Below are positions 34,482 to 47,695 of a stretch of 64,000 nt of DNA, piece by piece (within the stretch, counting starts at the first letter, position 1; the number at the start of each line of letters is the position of its first letter). The stretch comes from Allium sativum (taxonomy: Eukaryota; Streptophyta; Magnoliopsida; Asparagales; Amaryllidaceae). The stretch covers positions 884,100,403-884,164,402 of the forward strand of contig CM060918.1 in NCBI GenBank assembly GCA_030737875.1, in the 5' to 3' direction. The notes below the pieces were generated by a model, which was given only the letters and a program-made list of their open reading frames with translations, was not told where the DNA came from and made no database searches. The position numbers were made by a program, and so were the translations under genes.

Positions 34482-34527
<46 letters not shown>
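34482..34527. repeat. (TA)n microsatellite in D 3' LTR
   Basis: About 23 TA units. In the partner LTR this point (41805-42245) holds about 440 bp of ordinary A/T-rich sequence instead. Confidence 0.93.
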
Positions 34528-34528
<1 letters not shown>

Positions 34529-36666
34529 CAATCATCCAACCATAACACACAAATATTAAACCAGACTTATATAAAATATAGGTGGGACAAACTTAGTGAG
34601 ATTTACTCACCACATTCCATTTATTGCTTCGCACAATTTAATTAAACAAGCATTTATAAATTCCAGCATTCTCTGGTTCTGTCAAAGTCAGTTCTAAAAT
34701 GTTGCATTCGTTAATATGGTCCCAATGCAACTTGTTTGGTCTAATTCTGTTAACGTATGCACGAGATATAATTATTATAATTATATGATTTTAAATAGTG
34801 TAATTAACTCTTAATTAATTTAAAATTAGTACTAATTACTTAAGTTTACAAACCATTTTCCTTCGTTCAGCGCCGTTTCTTCCTTGCTCCCTTTGTTTAG
34901 TTCAAATACCCTAATCCGTGTAAGGCAGAAACAGTTCACCACCACGCGCCACATCGTCCATCAGAGAGCCATTGGTCGTCACTAGCACATGCGCCTTAAC
35001 CCCTGCCAGCTTCGCCCCAAGCCTCGACCAGCTTATGCTTCCGTTCGCCTGCAATTTCACCTTAACCGCACAGTCTTCCTAAAATGACCATGGCCACCAC
35101 AGTGAACTAAACTCGATCACAGCCGTTGGATCGAAAGATCTCAAAGAACTTGACGTTTTTGTAGCTAGGGTTCGGGCTGAAGATGATTGGATTTCGAGAT
35201 TGAGGAGAGAGAAGGTTGCGAATTTCTGTTCGTTCATTAGATTGGTAGACGCAGTTCAACACATTAACCACTGGATTAGGGTTTGACGCTGGATTAAATA
35301 TTATATAGAGTGTTAATAATATTTTATTATTTTACGAAACTTGTGCCTTAAGTTTCACGCAAAACCTACTTCATACGACCTCCGATTTCAATGAAAACTG
35401 AAATCCTAGTATATTTAAATATTCCAGACATGATGGAACTGGTTTAGTCAGATTCTGAGATCGTTTTTAAAATTCCTTTATAATGTCGCAACGTGAATCG
35501 GTACCAATTTAGATTGCGCACGATCACAAAATAAATCCAATTGACTTAAAACTTGAAATCTCACACTAATTAATCATTACGAATTTAATATAATTATTTT
35601 CGTTGAAAACCGAGGTTGTTTGAAATTTGGTTATTCTTAAGTTCCATATTATATCGACAAAACATTAAATAAAATCTTGGTGTTTATTATTCGTATGATC
35701 CAATGTTAAGTTCGAACGATACGAATATCGAAATTCCGTAGTAACTTACTAATATGGATCCAATGGCACAAGTTTCTTCGCATTCCGAGATAGTTCACCC
35801 GAAATGATATTTTGCACGTAAAACAATGCTATAATTGGATACCAAATTATCTAGCCTCCAAAAATAACGGACCATATATATCCTGACTCTAAATGTCAAT
35901 ACGAATTCAATGGAACATGTCTCACATCTTAATTCGATCGTTAGATCAAGTTACAAACAAATTCCTTCTAATTAAATTCAATTCATTAAATTAATTGCTA
36001 CGCAAAGTAGCTATGCGTTTTTGTCTACCGAAGGCAAATACGATATCAGATTGCCATTAAATTTATTTTCATATAATAATTTAACATTATGGATCCAGTG
36101 AAACTGATTTCTTTTAAATCCTTGACTGTTTCAAAATTGGCTATTTTTAACTATATTATATTAATAAAGAATTCTCATTTCCGCCAAATCAACATTAAAC
36201 TAAAATTTTAATACTCTATAAACTTCAACTATACTCCAACAACATATATAACTATCCAGAAACCATTTTTATTAAATTCCAGGTTAAAATGATATTCAAT
36301 TTATTAAAAACCCTTTCATTTTATTAAATAAATTGTTATGGTTTGTATACGATTCCATAGTGACTTTCTGAAATTTTGATTTTTTACATAACTCAAAATC
36401 TACATCATGAAATCTTGATTTTATTCCTTCATTGGAAATTATAATCACATAGGTTCGGACAAATCTTGTTTCAAAGAATTCTGACTTAAAATGGGTTATA
36501 TATATTCAATTGAAGTTCAAAATGTAATATTATGAACTACTACGATGTTACAAGCTCGCTTTTAATTAAATATATATTATAAGTTCAAACTTTATTAAAT
36601 TAGTAAATAAAAATCCTTTTATATTTCTACATTAACAAACAAAATGGTTTAATATGAATCGTTACG

Positions 36667-38080
36667 TTCCTCCCCCCTTAAAAGAGTTTCGTCCTCGAAA
36701 TTACCAAGGTAGGAAAAATGCTACAAACCCATTAACTTTTCAAAATTCTATTCAGTTAAAACCCTATGAATTTTTAGTTTTAACAAACCCAGTTTGTTTT
36801 AATTGAAACCCATTCATTATTGTTAATAAAAGTTTTCAAAGGTCTTGAAAATTTTTCTAATACCTTAAATTTATGAATTCTTTTGGCAGAGTCTGCTCTA
36901 TACGGAGGGGCTTCTGCAATATTGCTGGAACAACAAATATACATACATCGACCCACACAGTCAGAAAAAGAAAAATCTTAAACCATAAACCAAAATTTAT
37001 ATTTTCGCATAAGCGTCCTTGTACGAGCGTTATTAAGCATACTCGCTTAACTTATATGCAATTAATGCAACCAAAATCAATCCTCAAAGTTTTCTGGCAC
37101 CTGCACTTAACTCAATTTATCATGTAAGTAATAACTACATGAAAATTTTAATTAACTCTTCATTAATTAACAGGTGTAACCACACAAATTTCCCGAACCA
37201 AGTAGGTAGCATTTTTCATTTTAGATGGTATATGCAATACTAGGTTAAATCACTTAATTTTAATCCATAAGTGGTCCTATTGAAATTTATTATATTGGAA
37301 TTCGTATCCTTAGCTTTCAGTTCATTCATCTTTAAACTGTTAATGAATTTCTATTCAACCTATCTAATACACAATCAACAAACAATGCACAAACAACTTG
37401 ATCAAACCAATTGAATTTATATTCAATATTATTATTTACTTGTTTGTCTTAACATACTTTAATATCAATTGGTTAATATCTGTTTGATTTCCATTCAATT
37501 ATTTGATTTCGCAATCTATTTTAGTTAATTCCATCTCTATATCCATTTTTAAATCCACTTGACTGAACCAAGTTACGTTACGTTTCCATATCCAATTAAC
37601 TAATTGGTTTTCTAATTAGTTCACTTCCATTTCATAATCCAAATTTTGATTCATTCAATCCTATCAACTTACATAATAGAATTTTGATTTTTAATTCAAA
37701 AATGTTCTAATTCAACTCAAATTAGATTTCTATTTCATATGATTCATTTCAGTTCCAAGTTAAATTTAAATTAAAGTTTTATTTTCAAATTTCATATTTG
37801 AAATTCCTCTTTTGGTTAAATTATTCCAAATCCAATTTGAATTCCATTCAAATCAATCAACAAACCAATAATACTATAATTTGAGAAAATTATTATCTTT
37901 ACCTTTTTACAAAATATATTGGGTAAAATTAATATAAAAATAATTTTATATTCAATTACAAATACGAGCTCTCATATATACACACACACTCAAACTCAAT
38001 CTAGGGTATTACTAACCCCATCTCTATTGAGTTACACCATAGAGGCAAGGCTATTACTAAACCATTAGATGTGATACCAC
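36667..38080 (-). other. Element D interior: non-coding, with polypurine tract and decayed primer site
   Basis: 1.4 kb between the two D LTRs with no gag or pol similarity and no long frame. At 36667-36682 the minus strand reads TTTTAAGGGGGGAGGAA, the polypurine tract, with the ATTTCGAGGACGAAA inverted repeat next to it (36688-36702). At the other end (38072-38079) TGGTATCA is kept from the Met-type primer site but the following bases have decayed. The rest is A/T-rich with ACACACAC near 37980. Large LTRs around a non-coding core fit a LARD-type non-autonomous element. Confidence 0.8.
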
Positions 38081-41000
38081 TATAACGACCCAGCAAGAAA
38101 TTCAACACTCGAATTTTGACAATAATATACAATTCCGTATTACTTGCCAAAACCCAAGTATCGAACACTCCAGATAGTTAATAGAAAGAAATTAGAGGAT
38201 GAGAAAATAAAGAAAGAAATATTAGAATAGAAAGAAATATTAGAATAGCAGAAGAAGAAGAAGATCAACAAAGAGTCTCACATCATAGTGGAATAAATAT
38301 AATAAAAAATAAATCTTTATAAAGAACTTTGTATAAACACTTACGTTCATCAGAGTACAATAATCAACCAATATATCTGGACAGTTATAACAACATGTCC
38401 TCATATACAACACACAACAGAATAAATGCTAATACGTTTGGACCTCTCCGGAATGCCTTCTGAGATTCATAGCATCCTAACCTAAACCAGTAAAACTAAG
38501 TCTGACCCGAACATTGTAAACGCCGCAGATTAGTCTGCTAAACCAGCGTGAGTAAACTCACTAAGTTTAATGGTTTCATCCAACTTATTAAAAGTTAAAA
38601 GTACTTTTGAAAAAAAGGATAATCATAAGACCAGTCCACACATAAACATGGATAATATTTACCTTACGATAACCCAAAATAATTTTCAAATCAAATCCAT
38701 TGATATTATAATAGTGTCTATCAACCCACAAATAAATGACCATCTAGCAGAACGCTTGCATCTCATGCTCCACTTAGTATATAATCAAAAAAGGATTTCC
38801 ATCTAAGACAAGGTATGAGATCACCTTCCAAAGTGTACCTCTAGAGAGAAACACACTAGGGTTCAACAAGAACATCTTGCAACCCAACCACACATGACCG
38901 ACCACTCATTCAACTCGAGTGTATCGAATATATTGTCACCCTACGGATTGGGCCCACCATATTCCCGTGAGAAACAGAAACAAAAGAAGAACAAATGAAT
39001 TTTCTCTAGATGGTGACAATACACCCAAATGAGAATGACCCATATAGCCATGCTTCCAACCCAATTTATGTCATTTCCCGATTGATGAGGCTTGAGGTCA
39101 CGATTTACCATTCAGAGAACATCACATCGATTCTTTGAATGCCACATCGTCAGTTCTGTCACATCGCTACTTGACATCCAAAAATACACTCTGGGTGTTA
39201 AGCTAAGAGAAGTTTCCTTCTCCGCCACCAAACTTGGTATATTTGTAAAAAATAACGTACATGACCCTCAAGAAATACTCTGCCAGACAATCGTCCATAC
39301 AAGTCACCAGGAATAGGATGAATCGAAGGCACCATCCTACAACATCTGTATATAGGAATCACCTTAAGGATCAGTAGCGAGAAGTCCTTGCAATCCCGTA
39401 GATTTCAACCATGACCGAATCACAGTTTATCTCTTTATGGGAGCTACCCCAAGATTATAAGTAGTTCTTCTGCTTATGAACTTCTATGGGTCTTGAAATG
39501 CTTTATCTCGGCAATCTTTTGATATCTTCAATGTTTACGTATTTGCTAGTCGGAATGTTTTCGAATATAATTCGATCCTGGTCTTTCCATACCACCAATC
39601 GATAATAGGCCAAATTTTTAATAGTCGATTATTTAACTGTCAAATAAGCAATCATTCATCGATAAAAATAAATTGAATTCACCTATTCGGTACATAGCAT
39701 CACTTGGCCTCTTTAATTATCCATTCGTTAAAAACTTATAAATCTTCCAATATTTGGAACGTAGCATTTCACTTCTTATTTTAATATAAGAGTTTTCTCA
39801 AAACCATTTTATTTTCTTATACATATAAAATATTCCATAACCATATCCAACTCTCCATTTACTATCATTTGCAAATTATTTGCTAAAACCATTATCCATT
39901 GTCAAAACTATGAAAAAAGTTCCCTTTAGAAATCTATATAACTTTACTGACCAAATCAGTTCGACTTAGTATTCATAAAACAATGTTACAGATTCCATTT
40001 CCAAAATCGTTAACCCTTCCTTAGCGTATTTAATTATATTCAATTTTACTATACAAACAACTGAAAACTTTTCCTTAGCATTTTCTTAACTAAATAACAA
40101 ACATTATTTTTTTATAGAAATATCCTTAATATAAGAAATCCCTTTTATAAATCTTTTATATACAATTCAGCTTATATATGCATTTGCATTTAAAACCTTA
40201 CCTTTGGAAAACATACCATTTTCATTACTTAGAAATTAGTGTTATATACTTAACCATGTTGTATAAGTATAGTCACCTTTAAACTTGGCCAAACAATGTT
40301 AATTTACACATTGTTTACTTTAAAACCCGATAGTTCCAATTACATTTCAAAATTTTGTAAATTAAATTGCAATATCTCTCTTATGGAGATAATAAACTAT
40401 TTTCAACCTCTTTTACCATTACAAACTAATACCATCCCTTGATAATAGTGAAATCGCTCAAGTTGGGGTATTCTAATTATCTCTCAGAACTTGATCGACA
40501 ACGTTCTTATATTAAGATAAATAAAAGCTTGTAACTCAAAAATCGATACTAAACCATCATAAAAATCTTATTTACCATTTTATTTCAAATATGGTATAAA
40601 CCATTTCTTACATTTGAAATCCCCTTTCAACTGTAATCTCTTTACTTAATTTGTTTTATTTAGTAAATATTAACCAAACACGTCTTTTAGCCTTTAACCG
40701 TCTTAATATAATTTCGCATACAACTCTTTGATTTATTATAAAAACCCTTCAGCCAATAATTTGTTCCAACCCATTTAAGCACGGTTATTATAAATCTTAT
40801 CTTGGATTTCATTACTAAAATCCATTTACAAAATTCTTTACATTAAGAATCTTTGTCTTGGATTTTTTTGACCTTTAAATCTACTTACCTAAAATATTTC
40901 TTTTCCTTTACATTTAAAACCCTTATATCAATTACAATGTTTCACTTATCTCAATTCTTAAGTAAACGCTTATATTTAAAATAATCGTCTTGGTTTAAAC

Positions 41001-42250
41001 CTCTTTACATACTTTGTTTAGATTTATTTTCAAATCCTTTTATGATGATCCATTTTCACATTTCATAATAACTCAACTTGGATTTTATTTCGACAAATCC
41101 ATTTACTAACCCTTTTCAAACTTTATTTGAACAACATACCATTACACTTTGGGAATCTCTTCCAGTTTTTGATCGACTTACATAATTTAGAATATTAAGT
41201 AAACGTATGATTACACACAATTTCTTTTACCTAAAACTCTTTATAACCCTGGTTGTACACTTGGATTATTTTAAGAATTTATTTATCAAATCCATTACGC
41301 CGATCCATTTCATATCTTTTATTTTGGAAATCCTTTTTTTATTACAACACCTTTACGTAATTCAGTTTATTACTTAAATGATTTATCTTAAAATATCTTC
41401 TTAGCTCGAGATTTTCGTTTATAAACTTCTGTTTATAAAACTTGGATTTACAACAAAATCCCTTTCATAACCCTTCGTTAAGTTTAATGATTGTTTGAAA
41501 AAAAACTATTACTATTAGATTAATGTTAAACAAATTAATCTAATAATCAATTTCATTGAAAATACTTGAATTAGTCAACTTGCAAACATCAGTTAACTTG
41601 TTAAATGATTTCCATTAATCCTTCCTGTTATATTAATTAATAACCTAATTAATTCAAGAACATTACTTAATTGTTTCATGAAAACAGTTATTCAAATTTA
41701 CTAACCCGTAGGTTAAATTCTGACTTTCTGCTCATAGAAACTTAATAAAGCCAAAAGAACTCGTTATATAAACCATTTACTTATTACTTTGTAAGACACG
41801 ATTATAAATATAGATATATTTTTATAAACTTCTATTTTAAATAACTTATATAAAATAAATTTAAAAACTTTGATTCAGTTATAAATTAATTTTTTATAAC
41901 TTAAAATTCGTTAATTCACTTGATGACAATCGTTGTCTCCAAAAATGTGTACAACTGAAAACATTTCAGATTTGGTTTGAAAACCGATTCAATAATTCCT
42001 TATTTCATTGTTGGTATTAAAGGGCCATGCTAGTCCTAAAATACCAAACTGTGAAATAAGGGTCTATTTCATTCGATTTCACGTCAAATCAAACATATAT
42101 TATAAACATTATCGATATAAGTGCGAATCCTGTTGGATCCCTCTAACCTATTTTCCCAGCATCCAAACAGTACGACAATATATTTATCATTGTCCATCTT
42201 GATAAAAGGAAATAAAAAATTCAACTAATAATTTCAACAATAATAGCAAT
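38081..42250 (-). repeat. Element D 5' LTR (interrupted by G at its right)
   Basis: Starts on the plus strand at TATAACGACCC, the minus-strand end of the LTR beside the primer site. From 39274 on it aligns with the 3' LTR copy 29363 onward. It lacks the CACTA insertion and about 260 bp present at 33896-34155 of the other copy, and has about 45 bp extra near 40820. At 42246-42250 GCAAT precedes element G; in the other LTR GCAAT (34528-34532) continues into CATCCAACC, which is G's empty site. The open frames here are short and chance-like. Confidence 0.82.
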
Positions 42251-45200
42251 TGTAACAACCCGAATTTCGATAGACCGATTTTTTTCCAAAATCCCAATCT
42301 ATCGGAGCTCGAGTCAGCTTGTCTGGTATCCTGCAAAAAAGACAAAGATAATAAATATATTAGAGCTCGATAAACATATCATAGTGGAAGGGACAAAATA
42401 TAATATAATCAAATATAGCCTTACCGAAGTAATAATATTGTCTAACCAATATCCAAAACTATCAAATCTCTTCCATAAACCTAACATACGTGTGTGCTAT
42501 GAGTAGGGGGTCCGAACACAAAGTTTTGGTGATTGGACAAATTATACATTTTGAAATAACCCTACATGTACCGTTCAGTTATGTTTTCTTATTTATTTGG
42601 GTTAATAACACTCAAGGCTCTATAATTATGTCGTACACATCTACTTCCCAGTAGATTAACCTATCATAGTATATATGTAGCTATATCCCACATCTCAAGG
42701 TATTACCAATAGTGCCTTCCACGTACGGTCTCCACCGTCATGCAACTAAAGCGCATGCGACTTACATCCTACGCCAATTGAAGTATGGAAATACAAATCA
42801 TTACGCCATGTAATCACACAGAACTATCACCACTATGCCATACAAAGCGTACGGATTATCGTATCCGAACTCCTCAGTCGAATCAAGCCTTAACACAGAG
42901 TAATGCACTTGTCTATAATAAACCACCCAGTGCGTGTATCAAGACCTTCACACGAACATACTGTCTATTGTACCCCTAGTCATGTAATAGGGTTGCATCC
43001 GACGCGCGGAACTTGGTCGGGAGCTTTCCATATCTATAATGGTCCACCTTAAAGTGCCTACAGTACAGATATCCCGATTATGATCTGCATTTTCATGGTG
43101 GCTATGCTCTCACCCTGACCCCTCCCTCAACTAATTAAAGACTACATCAAGAGCTAAGGACGTGCCCCTTGCAAACAATGTAAGATCTAATTTGGCGTGT
43201 CCCGCAACCAACGTCTCGATAGTGAAAGACCGATGGTCTCTAGATTTAGCTCTAGTCTTTCCATTTCTCACTGTCTAGCAATGACAAGTACCCGACGATT
43301 ACTATCATGTATTGGTCCTGAACCGCCTCTCTCAAGGCAAATCGCCAGATCACCTAATGCCATCTGCAACAGCCTTCTTACTGCCAAACTATAGTTGCAG
43401 TCAAGGAATACTCACTAGGTGGTACCGCGCAGACTAAACCTCTGCGAGTACAGTCAGAGCATGCACTGCACAGAGGATCACCATGGAGTACCCTATCACG
43501 TCCCTCGGAAACCGCGTGCTACCCTCCAATCCCGTAGAGCAATTAGACAGAATAACCAGACAGAATAACCAAGCAGAATAATAAGATGGATGTGCTCCTC
43601 TCGTGTCTCCTGACACCCCGATGATCTACCCCGTTGGGTTCTTCACCTTCGTACATGCGGACTCGTCCAAGCGCATCACACTAACGTGTTATTAGATCTT
43701 ACATCTAATCTTTTAATCACGCACTTGTCTTATCTTATCAGGTTTCCAATTAACTTGATTATCCACATATTAGCTTTTTATTCAAGTTACTAGGTTTTTC
43801 TGAGCCCCTTATATCCCAAAGGAATGGACCCCTCTCGCTTAATCAAGTAATTTAACTTAACCCGTTTTAGGTTCATTAATAACCCCAATGACGTAACATG
43901 TTATTTCTTAGATTGTAATTAACGAAAATAATCTACACCAATTTTCCCTTGATTATAACTAATGAATGTAATCTACAACCCCTTTTTATCACCATGTCAT
44001 TTATTAGTAGTTACACATTTACAAGTTACAATAATATGCTTTACTTAATGTATAGTTAAGTATATCATCCCCTAATTCTCGTGTTTTCTTTTGACATGTC
44101 TACTTAGTACATAATTAATTACAATTTATTTCATTTCATTAGTCTACCAATTATAAACCGACTTTGCTCTTTCTTACTTAATCGTAACCAGTCTTACACT
44201 GTTATCACAACTTATTGTTGTTGTTTACTTATTAACTTAGTTATCTTAACTAAGGTTTATTAATAAGTTCCCTTTTCATTTATTGTAACCCAAATTATAA
44301 TTTCCAATTGTTCCTACGAGAAGCCTACCTATTATATTACATTCTCATTCCTATAATCAGTTATAATAGGTTATATTCCCCATTCATCATTATTCTTTTT
44401 AGGTTCCTTAATATGAACCAACCCTTTTTCTGTTGTAATCTTTCTTTAATTACCATCATATACATTTTCATTATTTCAAGAAAACATTTCATGCATCTCA
44501 TTAGCTTTAACAGAAAGATGTATTGATTTATTTCCACAACATATACTAACTTAGTTCCGTAATTGCAAGCTATTTCTTTTATTTTTAATGTGGGCACATA
44601 TACCTTTTTATTTTATTAGTGTGCAATATGGTAAATAATACCTATTCCATACTAATCCTCTTTTTCTTTCTTCTCTTGCAACTACGTTCTCAGTAATTTT
44701 GTCGTTGTGAAAATATATCATTTTTCCTTATATCCAACTAACTCAGTCCACTACAAATTTTTCCTTTTAATTTGTAAGTTAGACTTTGAATTCCTGTTTA
44801 CATATAATATTTACTGTAAATTTTCCTTAGCCCATAAGGCAAATCAATTTTTTCCCATTATTCCCAAATTTAGCTGTAATTCTGTTTACAACATTTTGGC
44901 ATTTAACAATAATCTTAAGGATATGTTCACGTTTATCGTAAATTCCATAATTTTCAGTATTACAGTAATTCTCATTTCAAGTAGAAGATTAATGGGATAT
45001 GTTTTGTACAACAACAATGTTATTAACGTACTCAAAGAAGATTGAACAACAAATTCCAATTATTTATCACGTTAAGAATTACAGGTATTGTAAACAATGA
45101 ATATACAGTTACCAAAAGGTATAATTTAAATCCACTCACCTGGCTGCTTTTCAATCCTTGAATCTGATTCAGATCTTCTATTCCGTGTCTTTCTAACTGA

Positions 45201-46008
45201 ATCTATTATTATGATAACCACAAATTTACAAATCTGATACTATAAGAAGACGGAAAGAAAGAAACCTAAATAAATTAGATTCACAGGACTTACCACACTT
45301 TGATCAGAAATCTGAGTACTTATGTTGTAGATTTACATTCTTTTTCTTCAAATATTGAATCTGAACTCCTAAAAGCTAATATTCTAATTTCTAAAGGATT
45401 TGGAGAAGAAAGAAAATGACAGAGTCGTGGCATAGTTCTCATAAAATATGAGTTGGAGGCTAGGCCCTGCTAGTCTATTCATAGGTGTACAGGAAGTTCT
45501 GGTCTTTCGAATTAATAATATAAATTTCGAACCGTTTAAACAAGAAAAACACGTCACTCAAAAATAGATCTGGCCCTATGTGGGCCGACCCATGTATCGA
45601 CCCACCTTAGAGGTGTGTCGACCATATGGTCGACCCATGGGTCAACCCATGTAAGGCCTTGGTCGACCCAGGGTTCTGAACGTGATTTTTGCCGATATTA
45701 ATTCTCTATTCACATTAATACTATTGTTCGCTTTGTTCCTAAATATTACTTATGTGAATTATTATTATCCTCTTATAACACATATCTATTTTCAAATTTC
45801 ATGCTTATGCGTATATATATGTGTAAAGCCTTTTAAATCTTGATTCATTAATAACTTTCCCATATGGACTACGTTTGGAGCAAGTCATATATCAAAACAA
45901 ATCAGAAAATTGCCACGAACACAATGGTATACATTTCAGGGCTAAATTCTAAAACCATAAATTGTTGATATTTTCTTTTAATATTTATATAAAATATGAG
46001 GTGTTATA
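42251..46008 (-). repeat. Element G 3' LTR (3758 bp)
   Basis: Minus-strand LTR beginning TATAACACC (a G to A change in the usual TG) at 46008 and ending GGGTTGTTACA at 42251. Its end matches the end of E's LTR (55090-55183), including TAGATTGG and the stretch before TTTTTGCAG. A GTCGAC/GTCAAC array lies at 45575-45665, and a consensus donor CAG/GTGAGT at 45134-45141. It belongs to the same family as E. A less A/T-rich part at 42720-43640 corresponds to 53770-54720 in E and holds only short frames. Confidence 0.85.
45575..45665. repeat. GTCGAC/GTCAAC array in G LTR
   Basis: About six decayed cores (GTCGACC, ATCGACC, GTCAACC) with CCATG spacers, at the LTR place homologous to the arrays in A, B, C and E. 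Confidence 0.75.
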
Positions 46009-47695
46009 TTCTCTCCTCATGAAATTTTATCCTCGAAATTTGATAAGGAAGGAGTGATGTTCTCCCATGTATAAATTATAACCATTATGTGTATATCCAT
46101 TTTTTCAATCATCTGTGCACTTGTGCAAAGTGTAACACAACATAATAATACATGAATGCAATGAATGCATAAGCGGTACCTCCTATATGAATGCAAATTT
46201 TCTTGAAAATCTTCTAAAGACATGATGTGCACATCCTAAATATACTGACAATTTCTAAATGAATGCAATTTTTTTTGAAATCAAAATACTTTTTCATCCA
46301 AATTTTCCCACACTCTTACAGAGCAAGAGCGTAGTGCATCCAATTTTTGCATCCAAAACCCTACCAATCATATTTAAATTTGCGAATTTCAGAAAATTCT
46401 AATTTTTTGAATTCGATTTCTTATGTTACAAAAAGGCAGAAAACTTCACATCTTCCATTTTTCTTTTATATACCTTTTCTATCTGCACTTGGATTTTATA
46501 CAACTATTATATAAAGATGTCCTATCTCCCAATCCAAGCAATGTTTACATAAGAATTTTATTTGCTGTAAATTTTCTTTTTCCAACTTATTTTGAAAAAA
46601 AATCCAATTTCTTTTCTATTTTTTGAAATTTTCCATTTTTCTCAATTGTCATATTTGTTGTTTTCTTTTGGCTATGTCATCATCTTTTAGATATTTGAAC
46701 TTAATTCATTGATCTAAGCTTAACTTTTAAAACAAGCGTTCTAATTCCTTCAAAATTAAAATAGTAAAACAAGCACACTACACAACTACTACTAGGGACT
46801 AAGAATCCTAGGGCCATGTCCATACTAACAAAGAAAAGTCCAAACCACAGTATCTAAACAACTTACTTGCCCTCTACCATCTTGCAGTCCCAACTAGTCC
46901 TTGTGCACTAACAGTCTTTTCCAAGCCACAACCTAGGCTCTATAGTGCTTATGCACTCTATGAGAATTTACTATCATTCCAAAACTATTCTTGCTATCCA
47001 CTTTATAGTCTCAAAATATTCCCTACCTTTCCTAGATACTAGTCCTTACCTACTCCATGATTTAAAAACGAGGTTTGGCCTCATGATTTCATTTCCCTAC
47101 CAAAATTAAAAGCTTTAAAACTTTATTTTTGCCTAACCATAAAAATGACATCTCCAAAAAAAAAAAAACGCATAACTCTTTTCTTTTTCAAATCATAAAA
47201 ACTAGAGTAGATAAGGACAACTATTTCTGAATTAATTTTACAACCATTCATGTTTACAATGCTAGTTCAATTACTTACATTTAGGTGTTAATTTCTAAAG
47301 TTATCCCAAAACATATACTTTATTCTAAATTTTTACAACTTATTTTATCTAACCACCAAAGTTTATGTCAAAACAATTGCCAAAAATTATTGTCAAAAGA
47401 ATAGAGATTTTCAAAATTTTCCTTACTGAAAATTTTAATTTTTAATGATATGCAATCTTTTCTATGTTTTATTATTTAATTCTTTCATACTTTATAGCTT
47501 AAAACTATTGAGCTATGCATGCTCTATAATGTACACATGTTTCTGAAAGAATTCATTTGAGATATTTTTTTTTATAAGAAATCAACGTTTTCATAATATA
47601 CCCCATTTTTTCCCTCAAAACTCAATATGTACTTTTCAAACATGTTTGTTACATATTTTTTTACAAACATCAAAAACACCTCTTTTTGTTTCAAA
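46009..47695 (-). other. Element G 3' interior, non-coding, with polypurine tract
   Basis: Minus strand CATGAGGAGAGAA at 46009-46021 is the polypurine tract, and ATTTCGAGGATAAAAT (46026-46041) is the degenerate inverted repeat beside it. From there to about 47690 the sequence aligns in reverse with E's interior 55650-57333 (for example GAGCATGCATAGCTC near 47510 with 55780). No gene. At about 47695 homology stops and Tat-type protease sequence begins. Confidence 0.78.

Larger units (their letters stand above)
29363..36666 (-). repeat. Element D 3' LTR (interrupted by C on the left and by a CACTA element)
   Basis: Aligns by eye with 39274-42250: the blocks 29363-29876 and 32242-34530 each have clear counterparts around 39274-39790 and 39790-41810. 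The LTR's terminal part from 34533 to 36666 has no partner in the window because G interrupts the other copy. It ends (plus strand) at ...ATCGTTACG next to a polypurine tract, so on the minus strand it starts CGTAACGATT. The part before 29363 is off-window beyond element C. The full LTR would be roughly 6 kb. No coding is visible; the region is very A/T-rich. Copies differ by many substitutions and several indels, so D is old. Confidence 0.82.

Noticed and set aside
42720..43640. A host gene in the less A/T-rich part of G's LTR
   Set aside because: Frames are short, no protein family is recognised, and E's LTR has a diverged counterpart at 53770-54720, so it is LTR sequence.
43692..43708. TTAGAT CTTAC ATCTAA in G as a reduced form of the conserved stem-loop
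   Set aside because: The outer arms fit, but no inner arm or flanking similarity is clear, so it may be chance.
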